Shown here: piece after piece, positions 6,662-12,938 of the stretch
Position numbering within the stretch: the first letter of the stretch is position 1
Layout: each line of letters opens with the position of its first letter
DNA from: Eudoraea sp.
GTDB taxonomy: Bacteria > Bacteroidota > Bacteroidia > Flavobacteriales > Flavobacteriaceae
Direction: 5' to 3'
Length of the DNA: 12,938 nt
Assembly: GCA_013042125.1 (NCBI GenBank)
Contig: JABDQS010000010.1
Coordinates: 1-12,938 of the forward strand
Translations under genes and position numbers: made by a program
Notes under the pieces: generated by a model
What the model was told of the DNA's origin: nothing
What the model saw: only the letters and a program-made list of their open reading frames with translations
The model's database searches: none

Positions 6662-7462
6662 ATGAGGGAACTTTTAAGGCGTTTACTTACGGGGGTTGTG
6701 TATGTTATTTTACTTCTCTCAGCTGTTTTCTTAAGTTCAGACGCCTTCGACTTTCTTTTTATGGTCTTCGGACTCGCTTGCCTTTACGAATACAAGAAAT
6801 TAGTAAACCTACGCGGCTATCATATCTTTGCCGCTTATCTGGGATTATGGTGGTTGTTTATCTATATTATTCGAGACGAAGTTCTTATTAACGTTCTAAT
6901 GTTCCTTTCCATTACAGTTAATATTGTGCTCATATACTATCTGTTTTCCCAAAAAAAATTATACCGAACCTATCAAAAATTTATGATAGGGCTATTTTAT
7001 ATTGGAGGAGGCTGCATCTTTCTAACTATGATACCATACAAGGATGATGCTTTTGCCAAACTGTTGATCATGGGGATATTTATTCTTATCTGGGTAAATG
7101 ATTCATTCGCATATCTGGTAGGTACGGCTATTGGAAAAAGAAAATTATTTCCTTCAGTATCACCCAAAAAAACAATTGAAGGTGCTATTGGAGGTTTTGT
7201 TTTTACAATGATAGCCGCCTATATAATTGCTCAATATGAGCCAATAGTAAAACCTTCAGAATGGATCATTCTGGCAGCCGTTATCGTTAGCATGGGCAAT
7301 TTAGGCGATCTTGTGCAATCAAAATTAAAACGAGAGGCAGGGGTAAAAGACAGTGGTGCCATCTTACCGGGCCACGGCGGTATGCTAGATAGGTTGGATA
7401 GTCTTATATTTGCAGCACCATTTGCATATTTGACATTAAATATTTTTACGTATGTTTCATAG
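6662..7462 (+). CDS. cdsA: Phosphatidate cytidylyltransferase (CDP-diacylglycerol synthase)
   Basis: CdsA joins phosphatidic acid and CTP to give CDP-diacylglycerol, the common precursor of phosphatidylethanolamine and phosphatidylglycerol, in the inner membrane. The 266-residue protein is strongly hydrophobic with about seven or eight helices. The C-terminal signature is complete: Ser220-Lys221, Arg224, Lys229-Asp230, PGHGG at 236-240, Asp243 and Asp246. WVNDSFAYLVG (144-154) and SPKKTIEG (167-174) are further conserved blocks. I chose the ATG at 6662, giving MRELLRRLLTGV, the usual family beginning. The frame opens at 6584, but that part overlaps the LUD gene. The start is 1 base after the LUD stop, and the end overlaps psd by 11 bases, so expression is tightly coupled. 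Confidence 0.96.
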   Translation: MRELLRRLLTGVVYVILLLSAVFLSSDAFDFLFMVFGLACLYEYKKLVNLRGYHIFAAYLGLWWLFIYIIRDEVLINVLMFLSITVNIVLIYYLFSQKKLYRTYQKFMIGLFYIGGGCIFLTMIPYKDDAFAKLLIMGIFILIWVNDSFAYLVGTAIGKRKLFPSVSPKKTIEGAIGGFVFTMIAAYIIAQYEPIVKPSEWIILAAVIVSMGNLGDLVQSKLKREAGVKDSGAILPGHGGMLDRLDSLIFAAPFAYLTLNIFTYVS

Positions 7463-8123
7463 AGAAGGGCGTGTGATCATCCTATCTACTTTTTTTATCA
7501 CGGCATTGATCGTTCTGGCTGCACATTTTTATATAAATGACCCTTCTGTTAAAATGATCGTACAGGTAGTATCTATTGTGATACTGATCATGATCTTGCA
7601 GTTCTTCAGAAATCCAAAAAGGATCGCGAACAAAAATTTTGATGAGATATATGCCCCTGTAGACGGAAAAGTAGTAGCCATAGAGCGCGTAATGGAATCC
7701 GAATACTTCAAAGAGGAAAAACACCAGATTTCGATTTTTATGTCTCCTGTAAATGTGCATGTAACTCGGTATCCTGCCAGTGGAGAAATAAAGTATTCAA
7801 AATATCATCCCGGAAAATATTTTGTGGCTTGGCACCCCAAATCGAGTGAAGAGAATGAACGCACCTCTGTTGTCATCAGAACTCCTAAATTCGGTGATAT
7901 TTTATACCGACAGATAGCCGGTGCCATGGCAAGGCGAATAGTTAACTACGCTGAGGAAGGCGAGAGCGTACAACAGGGTGAGGATAGCGGTTTTATAAAG
8001 TTTGGTTCCAGGGTAGATGTTTTTTTACCTTTAGATGCTCGCATCGCTGTGAAACTAAATCAGAAAGTAAAAGGGGCAATAACTTGTATCGCCAGTGTTA
8101 AAGAAGATGATGAAGAACTCTAA
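7452..8123 (+). CDS. psd: Phosphatidylserine decarboxylase proenzyme (short type)
   Basis: Psd decarboxylates phosphatidylserine to phosphatidylethanolamine. It is made as a proenzyme that cleaves itself and turns a serine into the pyruvoyl cofactor. The 223-residue protein is the short (PSD-A type) form. Two hydrophobic helices sit at about 8-26 and 34-51. APVDGKV (68-74) holds catalytic Asp71, NVHVTR (101-106) holds His103, and FGSR (184-187) contains Ser186, the predicted cleavage and pyruvoyl residue. The start overlaps the cdsA end by 11 bases. CdsA makes CDP-diacylglycerol and Psd acts two steps later; the serine-transferring synthase (pssA) is not in the window. The alpha chain would be the last 38 residues, ending in the acidic tail KEDDEEL. 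The ACBP start lies inside the psd 3' end. Confidence 0.95.
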   Translation: MFHREGRVIILSTFFITALIVLAAHFYINDPSVKMIVQVVSIVILIMILQFFRNPKRIANKNFDEIYAPVDGKVVAIERVMESEYFKEEKHQISIFMSPVNVHVTRYPASGEIKYSKYHPGKYFVAWHPKSSEENERTSVVIRTPKFGDILYRQIAGAMARRIVNYAEEGESVQQGEDSGFIKFGSRVDVFLPLDARIAVKLNQKVKGAITCIASVKEDDEEL

Positions 8124-8379
8124 TTTATATGTTGAGTTTGAAAAAGCTGTGGCTTTCGTAAACAACTATACCGATCCTCTCGCACCAGATCTGCTCCTTA
8201 AATTGTACGCCTATTACAAAATAGCCAATAAGAATTATGACAATCCCGGGAGTAAGACCCCTTTGATCAATGCCTTTAAGGCCAATGCCCTTATCCAGGC
8301 AAAGAACTTACAACCAGAAGAGGCCATGGAGATGTATATTGCACTTGTAAAAAAGGAGTTTGGCAGAAGCACTTTTTAA
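8110..8379 (+). CDS. Acyl-CoA-binding protein (ACBP)
   Basis: ACBPs bind long-chain acyl-CoA esters with high affinity and act as a pool or carrier in the cytoplasm. This 89-residue protein spans the whole four-helix family domain: YVEFEKAVAFVNNY (first helix), LLLKLYAYYKIA with the LYxxYK ligand motif, NPGSKTPLINAFKANAL, and EEAMEMYIALVKKEFG (last helix). The tryptophan of the eukaryotic KxxAKWxAW motif is missing; the region reads AFKANALIQAK. Starts are possible at GTG 8095, ATG 8107 and ATG 8110; I chose 8110 for family length. Any of them overlaps the psd end, so coupling to psd is likely. ACBPs are patchy in bacteria, and the place right after phospholipid genes suggests a role in acyl supply. 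The gene ends 3 bases from the convergent creatininase gene. Confidence 0.88.
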   Translation: MKNSNLYVEFEKAVAFVNNYTDPLAPDLLLKLYAYYKIANKNYDNPGSKTPLINAFKANALIQAKNLQPEEAMEMYIALVKKEFGRSTF

Positions 8380-8382
8380 TGA

Positions 8383-9150
8383 TCACTCGTAAAGGTCGGA
8401 TATGTCTGCCTTACACAGTTCTAACATAAGTCCACCCATTTTTTCGGTTACATCCTTAAAAAATTTCTCACCTTTCTCTTTGGTGGCATGCGCAGGATCC
8501 CCTACTCCGGTATCTTCAGATATCTCAGACCACTTGCGTTCTGCCCACACCCAGCCCTCTGAAAATGCCTTTATTTTAAATTTTTTAGACCTTCCGTCAC
8601 CCCAGAATTTCTTGGGTAGTACAAGGTCTGGTTTTAAGTATAACAAAAGACTGGTCTCCATCTCTTCGGCATGGTCTCCATCTTCAACAAAATAGTTCGC
8701 CCTATCCATGGATTGGAACCAATTAGCTACACAAATAAACATCTCGGGGAATTTCAACCCCAATTCTCGCACAAGAGCCTTGAAGTTATTTCCCCCATGA
8801 CTATTGAAGATCATAAGTTTCTTTATTCCCTGCCTGTTCAGCACGGTGACAACATCTGAAAGAATGGCCAATTGAGTAGTCGGATTTAAATTGATGTCAA
8901 GGTAAATATCAGATTGCCCTGTATTTACGCCAAAAGGGATTGTTGGTAAAACAATGACCTTCCCGCCTTCTTCCCAGGCATTCTTAGCGGCCTCGGCAGC
9001 AAGATGATCTGCTTCAAACACATCTGTGGCATAGGGAAGGTGATAGTTGTGCGCTTCTGTGGCTCCCCAGGGCAAAATGGCCAGATCAAAAGAGGCATTT
9101 TTCAGGGAATTCCAGTTGGTCTCGGCGAGAATATAGGGTCTTATGGCCAT
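8383..9150 (-). CDS. Creatininase-family amidohydrolase
   Basis: Members of this family are metal-dependent hydrolases of cyclic or linear amide bonds. Known ones include creatinine amidohydrolase, the formamide hydrolase ArfB of riboflavin/F420 synthesis, and MftE of mycofactocin maturation. The 255-residue protein has the metal site of the family: Glu32 and His34 in ATEAHNYHLP, Asp43 in ATDV, FNSHGGN at 115-121, and HAEEMETS at 160-167 with Glu163. The C-terminal block GDPAHATKEKGE (217-228) is also typical. No signal peptide is present. The gene lies 10 bases behind the AGMO-like gene on the same strand, so the two probably share a transcript. The substrate cannot be inferred; creatinine itself is unlikely to be the natural substrate. 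It converges on ACBP with a 3-base gap. Confidence 0.92.
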   Translation of the reverse strand: MAIRPYILAETNWNSLKNASFDLAILPWGATEAHNYHLPYATDVFEADHLAAEAAKNAWEEGGKVIVLPTIPFGVNTGQSDIYLDINLNPTTQLAILSDVVTVLNRQGIKKLMIFNSHGGNNFKALVRELGLKFPEMFICVANWFQSMDRANYFVEDGDHAEEMETSLLLYLKPDLVLPKKFWGDGRSKKFKIKAFSEGWVWAERKWSEISEDTGVGDPAHATKEKGEKFFKDVTEKMGGLMLELCKADISDLYE

Positions 9151-9160
9151 ATAAAAGATT

Positions 9161-10429
9161 TTAAAAAGCTATTTCCTGATGTATATCAGGGCGTTCAATA
9201 AAAGTGAAGTAAAAGCCCCCCACAGCCGTAATAACAAAGTACAGGCCTATTAATATACTTCCATAGCCCCAATAGGCATCTATCCCAAACCAATCGCCGG
9301 TAGCGCCAATAAAGATCATACCAAGCAAGGCCCTGAAAACTTCAATATAAAAAGCATAGGTCTTGCGGTCCATCAAGCTTGTGTACCCAAAGATTCCCAA
9401 AAATACAAAGCCTCCAAAAAGGAGCAAGCCTCCAAAACCAATAGCGGAATAGTTGTAGAACATAAATAGGATGAGTCCTAAAGTAAATACCATTTGAAAT
9501 ATGGAATAGCCTTTTAAAAAAGAAGATGCTGATGTTTGAAATCGATTAAATGAATACACATCCTCGATCACTTCATAGGGGTAGGTATCCTTTACATCAG
9601 CAGGGCGCCACCCGGTTGGCATAAACCAGATCCTGAACTTATCCCAAATACTGCGAGTGCGGCAGGCGTCGAGTATTAGTCGCCAGAGATGTTGAAAATT
9701 TATAAGGATAGGGTTCCAGGTATGTACTGGCTTTAACACGCCATATTGAGGTGGCACTTCCTTTAATTCTTCCTGAAAGGTGCCAAACAATCGATCCCAA
9801 ATACACAGGATCTGACCTAAGTTCTTATCAATATATTCCGGATTGATCGCATGGTGCACCCTGTGTTGGGAAGGGGTGATGATCACATATTCCAACCAAC
9901 CCATTTTACCAATATGTTGCGTATGATACCAGAATTGGGCAAAAAGATGTATGGGTGCGATGATCGCTATAACTTCTGTCGGCACTCCAAACAGGGCCGC
10001 CGGTATAAGGAACAATGGAAAATAGCCCAACAAATTAGAAATGGATTGACGAAGGGCGCAGGCCAGATTAAATTCCTCACTGCTGTGATGTATTACATGC
10101 TGATTCCAAAAGAAATTGATACGATGACTAAGGCGATGGTTCCAATAACCTGCAAAATCAATGGTGAGAAAGGCGATGCCCCACACCAACCAGGTAGCTT
10201 TGACGCTTGTTAAGGCCATATTTTCCAATAAAAATGGATAGCTGACAATAATTACTCCAAGGCCAAGGGAATCCTTTACAATATTGGTAAGTCCGGAGCT
10301 AATACTGCTTACGGTATCCAGCACCTTGTGCTGCTGATTCTTTACAAAATGACCATAAAGGATCTCAACTACCAGAAGAATAATAAAAAAAGGAATGGCA
10401 AATAAGAGCGCTGTGGCGTATGTTTCCAT
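9161..10429 (-). CDS. Sterol desaturase-superfamily di-iron membrane protein, AGMO/TMEM195-like
   Basis: This 422-residue membrane protein carries the histidine boxes that bind a di-iron centre: HRLSH at 98-102, HVIHH at 111-115 and HRVHH at 189-193, with extra histidines at 161, 169 and 172. Relatives use oxygen to hydroxylate or desaturate lipids. HHSSEEFN (114-121), ALRQS (125-129) and the stretch from TPSQHRVHH to GQILCIWDRLFGTF (185-218) closely resemble animal alkylglycerol monooxygenase, which cleaves ether lipids with tetrahydrobiopterin. Like that enzyme, it has an extra C-terminal membrane region (about 305-410). Helices also sit at about 5-25, 52-70, 78-95 and 133-165. The start at 10429 gives a hydrophobic N-terminus. 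It lies 10 bases before the creatininase gene. The superfamily is certain; the substrate is inferred and could be another lipid or carotenoid. Confidence 0.9.
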   Translation of the reverse strand: METYATALLFAIPFFIILLVVEILYGHFVKNQQHKVLDTVSSISSGLTNIVKDSLGLGVIIVSYPFLLENMALTSVKATWLVWGIAFLTIDFAGYWNHRLSHRINFFWNQHVIHHSSEEFNLACALRQSISNLLGYFPLFLIPAALFGVPTEVIAIIAPIHLFAQFWYHTQHIGKMGWLEYVIITPSQHRVHHAINPEYIDKNLGQILCIWDRLFGTFQEELKEVPPQYGVLKPVHTWNPILINFQHLWRLILDACRTRSIWDKFRIWFMPTGWRPADVKDTYPYEVIEDVYSFNRFQTSASSFLKGYSIFQMVFTLGLILFMFYNYSAIGFGGLLLFGGFVFLGIFGYTSLMDRKTYAFYIEVFRALLGMIFIGATGDWFGIDAYWGYGSILIGLYFVITAVGGFYFTFIERPDIHQEIAF

Positions 10430-10485
10430 AAGACATGGTCAATGGTTAAATATAGTGAAATACCCTAAAATATCGTTGAATCCTA

Positions 10486-11076
10486 TTAATTAAAAGGCCC
10501 TACCATTATGTGGGCACGGTGCGTTCCCGGGTCCATCAACCAGGGCATTCCCGGGGCATGTGGCTTATCCGGAAGTCCGGTTGATTCGGTAGTTGCAAAA
10601 GGGGTATAGATCACATACCGGAACTTACCATTGGGCAAAGCGCCGGTAGTTTTGTCATAGTCCTCTTCCGAGCCGAAGAACACATAGAGCATACTAGGTT
10701 CTTTGGGCATTGGCAATTTTCCTGATTCAATTTCCTTACCTCTAATTTCATTGCGCTCGTCCTGGGTCTTCCCCTGGGCATTCAATTCCCTTCCTCTCGC
10801 CATAAATGGTTCTAATCTTTTGGAATAGCAACTCACGCTTATACCTTCCCGAAAAGGGTTATCAGAGATACAGACTAAATTGTTGGTCCCCTCACGAAGT
10901 AAAACCAGTTCTCCTTCTTCATTATATCCATACACCATGGCCCCATCTTTATCGGCTTCCGGAGCAGGCAGCGTTGCTGTTTGTATCTGGATTTCAGCAG
11001 ACAGTACGTTGGATGCGTTTTCCTGAGAACAAAGGATCACAGGAAGCAATGCGAATAGAATAACAAGGGTTTTCAT
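10486..11076 (-). CDS. Secreted protein of unknown function
   Basis: I do not recognise this 196-residue protein. Residues 1-16 (MKTLVILFALLPVILC) form a clear export signal; the residue before Cys16 is leucine, which does not fit a lipobox, so type I cleavage shortly after is more likely. The mature part has two cysteines (69 and 83) that could form a disulfide, a charged helical stretch about 88-120 (RLEPFMARGRELN and on), and a conserved-looking C-terminal region rich in aromatic, proline and glycine residues (MLYVFFGSEEDY, HAPGMPWLMDPG, HRAHIMVGPF). His173, His186 and His189 could bind a metal, but no motif supports this. It lies 74 bases after the LRR lipoprotein and 56 bases before the AGMO-like gene. 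A weak -7-like box (TATCTTTA, minus strand, 11093-11100) precedes it. Confidence 0.8.
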   Translation of the reverse strand: MKTLVILFALLPVILCSQENASNVLSAEIQIQTATLPAPEADKDGAMVYGYNEEGELVLLREGTNNLVCISDNPFREGISVSCYSKRLEPFMARGRELNAQGKTQDERNEIRGKEIESGKLPMPKEPSMLYVFFGSEEDYDKTTGALPNGKFRYVIYTPFATTESTGLPDKPHAPGMPWLMDPGTHRAHIMVGPFN

Positions 11077-11150
11077 GACAATTGGCTTTCCCTAAAGATA
11101 AAAAAACGACCTTAAACCATGTTATGATCTATATAAAATCTCATGCCCGA

Positions 11151-11816
11151 CTAATTGCAGCTCAGGGCATAAGTGTCGTTGGCATCCTTGGTCCATTGAG
11201 AGGGGATATCATTCAGGATCTCCTCATTCACTTTGATACAGGTCAGGGGATTATTCTCTACGGCAAAGGTATTTAGTTGAATGCCGTTGGGAATTGCAGA
11301 GAGATCAATGGCCCCCAGGGTATTATCGGCTATTTGCAATACCTGCAGTGCACTATTATCAGAAATGTCGAGTTGAGTGAGGGTATTATTGGTAACAGCT
11401 AGTTTTTCGAGTATGTTTAAATCACTAACATTAATAGAAGTTAGGGCGTTGTTCTCAACAAAAATGAATTTAAGAAGCGTATTTTGTGAGAGGTCCACTG
11501 AGCTGATCTGATTATCGTTCACCCATAAATTCTCAAGCATAGTAAAATCAGAGATCCCGAGAAGACTGGTAATGCCTTTATCATTAATTACCAGAGAGGT
11601 CACCATTTCTGCATCACTTGTTAAGACAGAGCCGTCAACCACATCGTCTATATCTAATTCTACCAGAGCTTGTTCAAAAGCCGCATCGGCAATTGCGGTG
11701 CGGGCTGCGGGCTGCATAGGGTTATTAGTATCACCGTCATTGTTATCTCCATCTTCGGAGCAACTCATTAAGGTGCAAACAAAGCACATTACCAAAAAGT
11801 ACGGTATCTTTTTCAT
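11151..11816 (-). CDS. Leucine-rich-repeat lipoprotein
   Basis: This 221-residue protein begins with a lipoprotein signal, MKKIPYFLVMCFVCTLMSC, with acylated Cys19. The acidic SEDGDN right after the cysteine fits a Bacteroidota surface-export signal, so exposure on the outer surface is plausible. A disordered linker reaches about residue 38, and an N-terminal cap (DAAFEQALVELDIDD, 44-58) follows. About five 21-residue leucine-rich repeats then run from 74 to 180, with a partial sixth to 196; ENLWVNDNQISSVDLSQN shows the pattern. A C-terminal cap has Cys193 and Cys220, likely a disulfide. Similar repeat units occur in larger flavobacterial cell-surface proteins that end in a type IX sorting domain; here that domain is absent. 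The role is probably protein or glycan binding. It starts 71 bases after valS. Confidence 0.93.
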   Translation of the reverse strand: MKKIPYFLVMCFVCTLMSCSEDGDNNDGDTNNPMQPAARTAIADAAFEQALVELDIDDVVDGSVLTSDAEMVTSLVINDKGITSLLGISDFTMLENLWVNDNQISSVDLSQNTLLKFIFVENNALTSINVSDLNILEKLAVTNNTLTQLDISDNSALQVLQIADNTLGAIDLSAIPNGIQLNTFAVENNPLTCIKVNEEILNDIPSQWTKDANDTYALSCN

Positions 11817-11887
11817 GTTGTTTTTGGGTAAATATATTACAAGATGCTGAAAATGTGTTGATTATTAGCGTTTTGTTAGGATATTTC

Positions 11888-12938
11888 CTAAGATTCTGCT
11901 AATCCGGCCAGACTTTTCTCAAGGGTCACTATCTTTTCTTCAGCATCCATGGCCTTCTTTTTTTCCATGGCCACTACCTGTTCGGGAGCATTGTTCACAA
12001 AGCGTTCATTTGATAGTTTTTTCTCTACAGATCTCAAGAACCCTCTTGTGTACGTTAATTCTTCCTTTATTTTTTTGATTTCAGCGGCAATATCAATACT
12101 ACCAGACACCGGAACAAAATATTCATTGCTTTTTACCCTAAATGATATAGCTCCTTCCGGTGCTGCCGAAATGGGGTCAATAGAAGAGATGTTTGCCAGT
12201 TTTTTAATAATAGAATCCCAGCGGGAAGACACCTCCTGGGTATTGAGTGCCTGCAGACTTAAGGACTCTTTTAAGGGAATATTCTTCTCTTTTCTGATCG
12301 TTCTTATACCGGAAATGACCTCAGCCGAATACCTAAATTCGGTTAAAAGATTTGAGTCTACTTTCCCAACCTTAGGCCAGGAAGAAACTACCAATGCTTC
12401 TTGTGGGGACCTATCGGACATACATTGCCAAACTTCTTCTGAGAGAAAGGGCATAAAAGGATGTAAGATCTTCAAATTCTTCTCAAACAAAGAGATCACC
12501 TGAACATACGTTTCCTCATCAATAGGTTGTTGGTAGGCCGGTTTTACGATCTCCAGGAACCAGGAACAGAAATCGTCCCAGATCAATTTATAGATCGCCA
12601 TTAAGGCATCGGAGATTCTAAATTTAGCAAAATGATCTTCTATTTCCGTTAAGGTATTTGCGAATTTTGCTTCGTACCAGGCTACTCCCAGGGCTGCGGC
12701 ATCTGGCTGTGGCTGCTTTGTAACTTCCCACCCTTTCACCAGCCTGAAGGCATTCCAGATCTTGTTGGCGAAGTTCTTCCCTTGCTGACAGAGCGATTCT
12801 TCGAATAGCAGATCATTTCCAGCAGCTGCACTAAGCATTAGGCCTACCCGCACCCCATCTGCTCCGTAATCTTCGATCAACTTAAGTGCGTCGGGTGATT
12901 TACCTAATTGTTTAGACATTTTACGTCTTTCTTTGTCA
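11888..12938 (-). CDS. valS: Valyl-tRNA synthetase, C-terminal part (5' end outside window)
   Basis: ValS attaches valine to tRNA-Val in the cytoplasm. The frame is open to the right edge, so the start lies outside; the ATG at 12919 is internal. The visible 349 residues begin just before the class I signature: DKERRKMSKQLGKSPD carries the KMSK loop that stabilises the adenylate transition state. LIEDYGADGVRVGLMLSAA follows, the usual continuation in ValS. The anticodon-binding helical domain covers about residues 50-220 of the visible part. The C-terminal coiled coil (IKKIKEELTYTRGFLRSVEK to EKIVTLEKSLAG) is the ValS-specific tRNA arm. NERFVNNAPEQVV is the conserved turn between its helices. 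Nothing suggests damage. Confidence 0.97.
   Translation of the reverse strand, partial: DKERRKMSKQLGKSPDALKLIEDYGADGVRVGLMLSAAAGNDLLFEESLCQQGKNFANKIWNAFRLVKGWEVTKQPQPDAAALGVAWYEAKFANTLTEIEDHFAKFRISDALMAIYKLIWDDFCSWFLEIVKPAYQQPIDEETYVQVISLFEKNLKILHPFMPFLSEEVWQCMSDRSPQEALVVSSWPKVGKVDSNLLTEFRYSAEVISGIRTIRKEKNIPLKESLSLQALNTQEVSSRWDSIIKKLANISSIDPISAAPEGAISFRVKSNEYFVPVSGSIDIAAEIKKIKEELTYTRGFLRSVEKKLSNERFVNNAPEQVVAMEKKKAMDAEEKIVTLEKSLAGLAES

Noticed and set aside
9851..10213. 120-codon open frame on the plus strand opposite the AGMO-like gene
   Set aside because: It lies opposite the histidine-box region, and its content is explained by the real gene on the other strand.
11817..11887. Promoter for the LRR lipoprotein (TATATTTA on the minus strand near 11833-11840)
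   Set aside because: It misses the final G of TAnnTTTG and lacks a -33 element. Such near-matches are frequent in A/T-rich gaps, so it was not listed as a feature.
11876..11891. Inverted repeat TTAGGA-TATT-TCCTAA at the valS stop as a terminator
   Set aside because: The stem is only 6 bp, A/T-rich, overlaps the stop codon, and is followed by CAAAACG rather than a T tract on the valS strand.
11949..12503. 184-codon open frame on the plus strand opposite valS
   Set aside because: It is antisense to the conserved C-terminal part of valS, shows no recognisable domain, and has no promoter-like sequence upstream.
1..12938. Mobile elements, CRISPR arrays, defence or toxin-antitoxin systems, tRNA genes
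   Set aside because: No transposase, integrase, spaced direct repeats, toxin-like small gene pair or cloverleaf pattern was seen. Nearly all bases are covered by recognisable chromosomal genes.

Overview
The window looks like an ordinary chromosomal segment from a member of the Flavobacteriaceae (Bacteroidota). Four things point there: the protein families and their order (pyrE divergent from a NUDIX gene; rsfS-ftsH-LUD-cdsA-psd-ACBP; valS), flavobacterial wording such as the SHNLRSH histidine-kinase H-box, weak or absent Shine-Dalgarno sequences, and two exact matches to the Bacteroidota -7 promoter box TAnnTTTG. I see no tRNA, rRNA, CRISPR array, insertion sequence, integrase or prophage gene. 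Coding density is very high and no gene-free stretch exceeds 100 bases.

Layout. Positions 1-1054 (+) hold the 3' end of a sensor histidine kinase and a single-domain response regulator that overlaps it by 14 bases. At 1051-2696 a NUDIX hydrolase (-) and pyrE (+) diverge with only 7 bases between their start codons, and pyrE is followed closely by a small SRPBCC-fold protein. At 2723-3451 (-) lies a biotin-protein ligase without a DNA-binding domain. Positions 3548-8379 (+) form a tightly packed six-gene run: ribosome silencing factor rsfS, the membrane AAA+ protease ftsH, a divergent LUD-domain protein, CDP-diacylglycerol synthase cdsA, phosphatidylserine decarboxylase psd and an acyl-CoA-binding protein. 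The last three genes overlap or nearly abut. From 8383 to the right edge everything is on the minus strand. In transcription order these are the C-terminal part of valS, a leucine-rich-repeat lipoprotein, an unrecognised secreted protein, a sterol-desaturase-superfamily membrane protein closely resembling alkylglycerol monooxygenase (TMEM195/AGMO), and a creatininase-family amidohydrolase 10 bases behind it.

How they may work together. The plus-strand run joins ribosome control (RsfS), membrane protein quality control (FtsH) and two steps of phosphatidylethanolamine synthesis (CdsA, Psd) with an acyl-CoA carrier. Phosphatidylserine synthase, which acts between CdsA and Psd, is not in the window. 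The AGMO-like/creatininase pair is a second lipid-related candidate of unknown substrate. Most of the window is housekeeping. The less explained parts are the AGMO-like/creatininase pair, the LUD protein without Lut partners, the ACBP in a phospholipid operon, the possibly leaderless pyrE start, and the unrecognised secreted protein.
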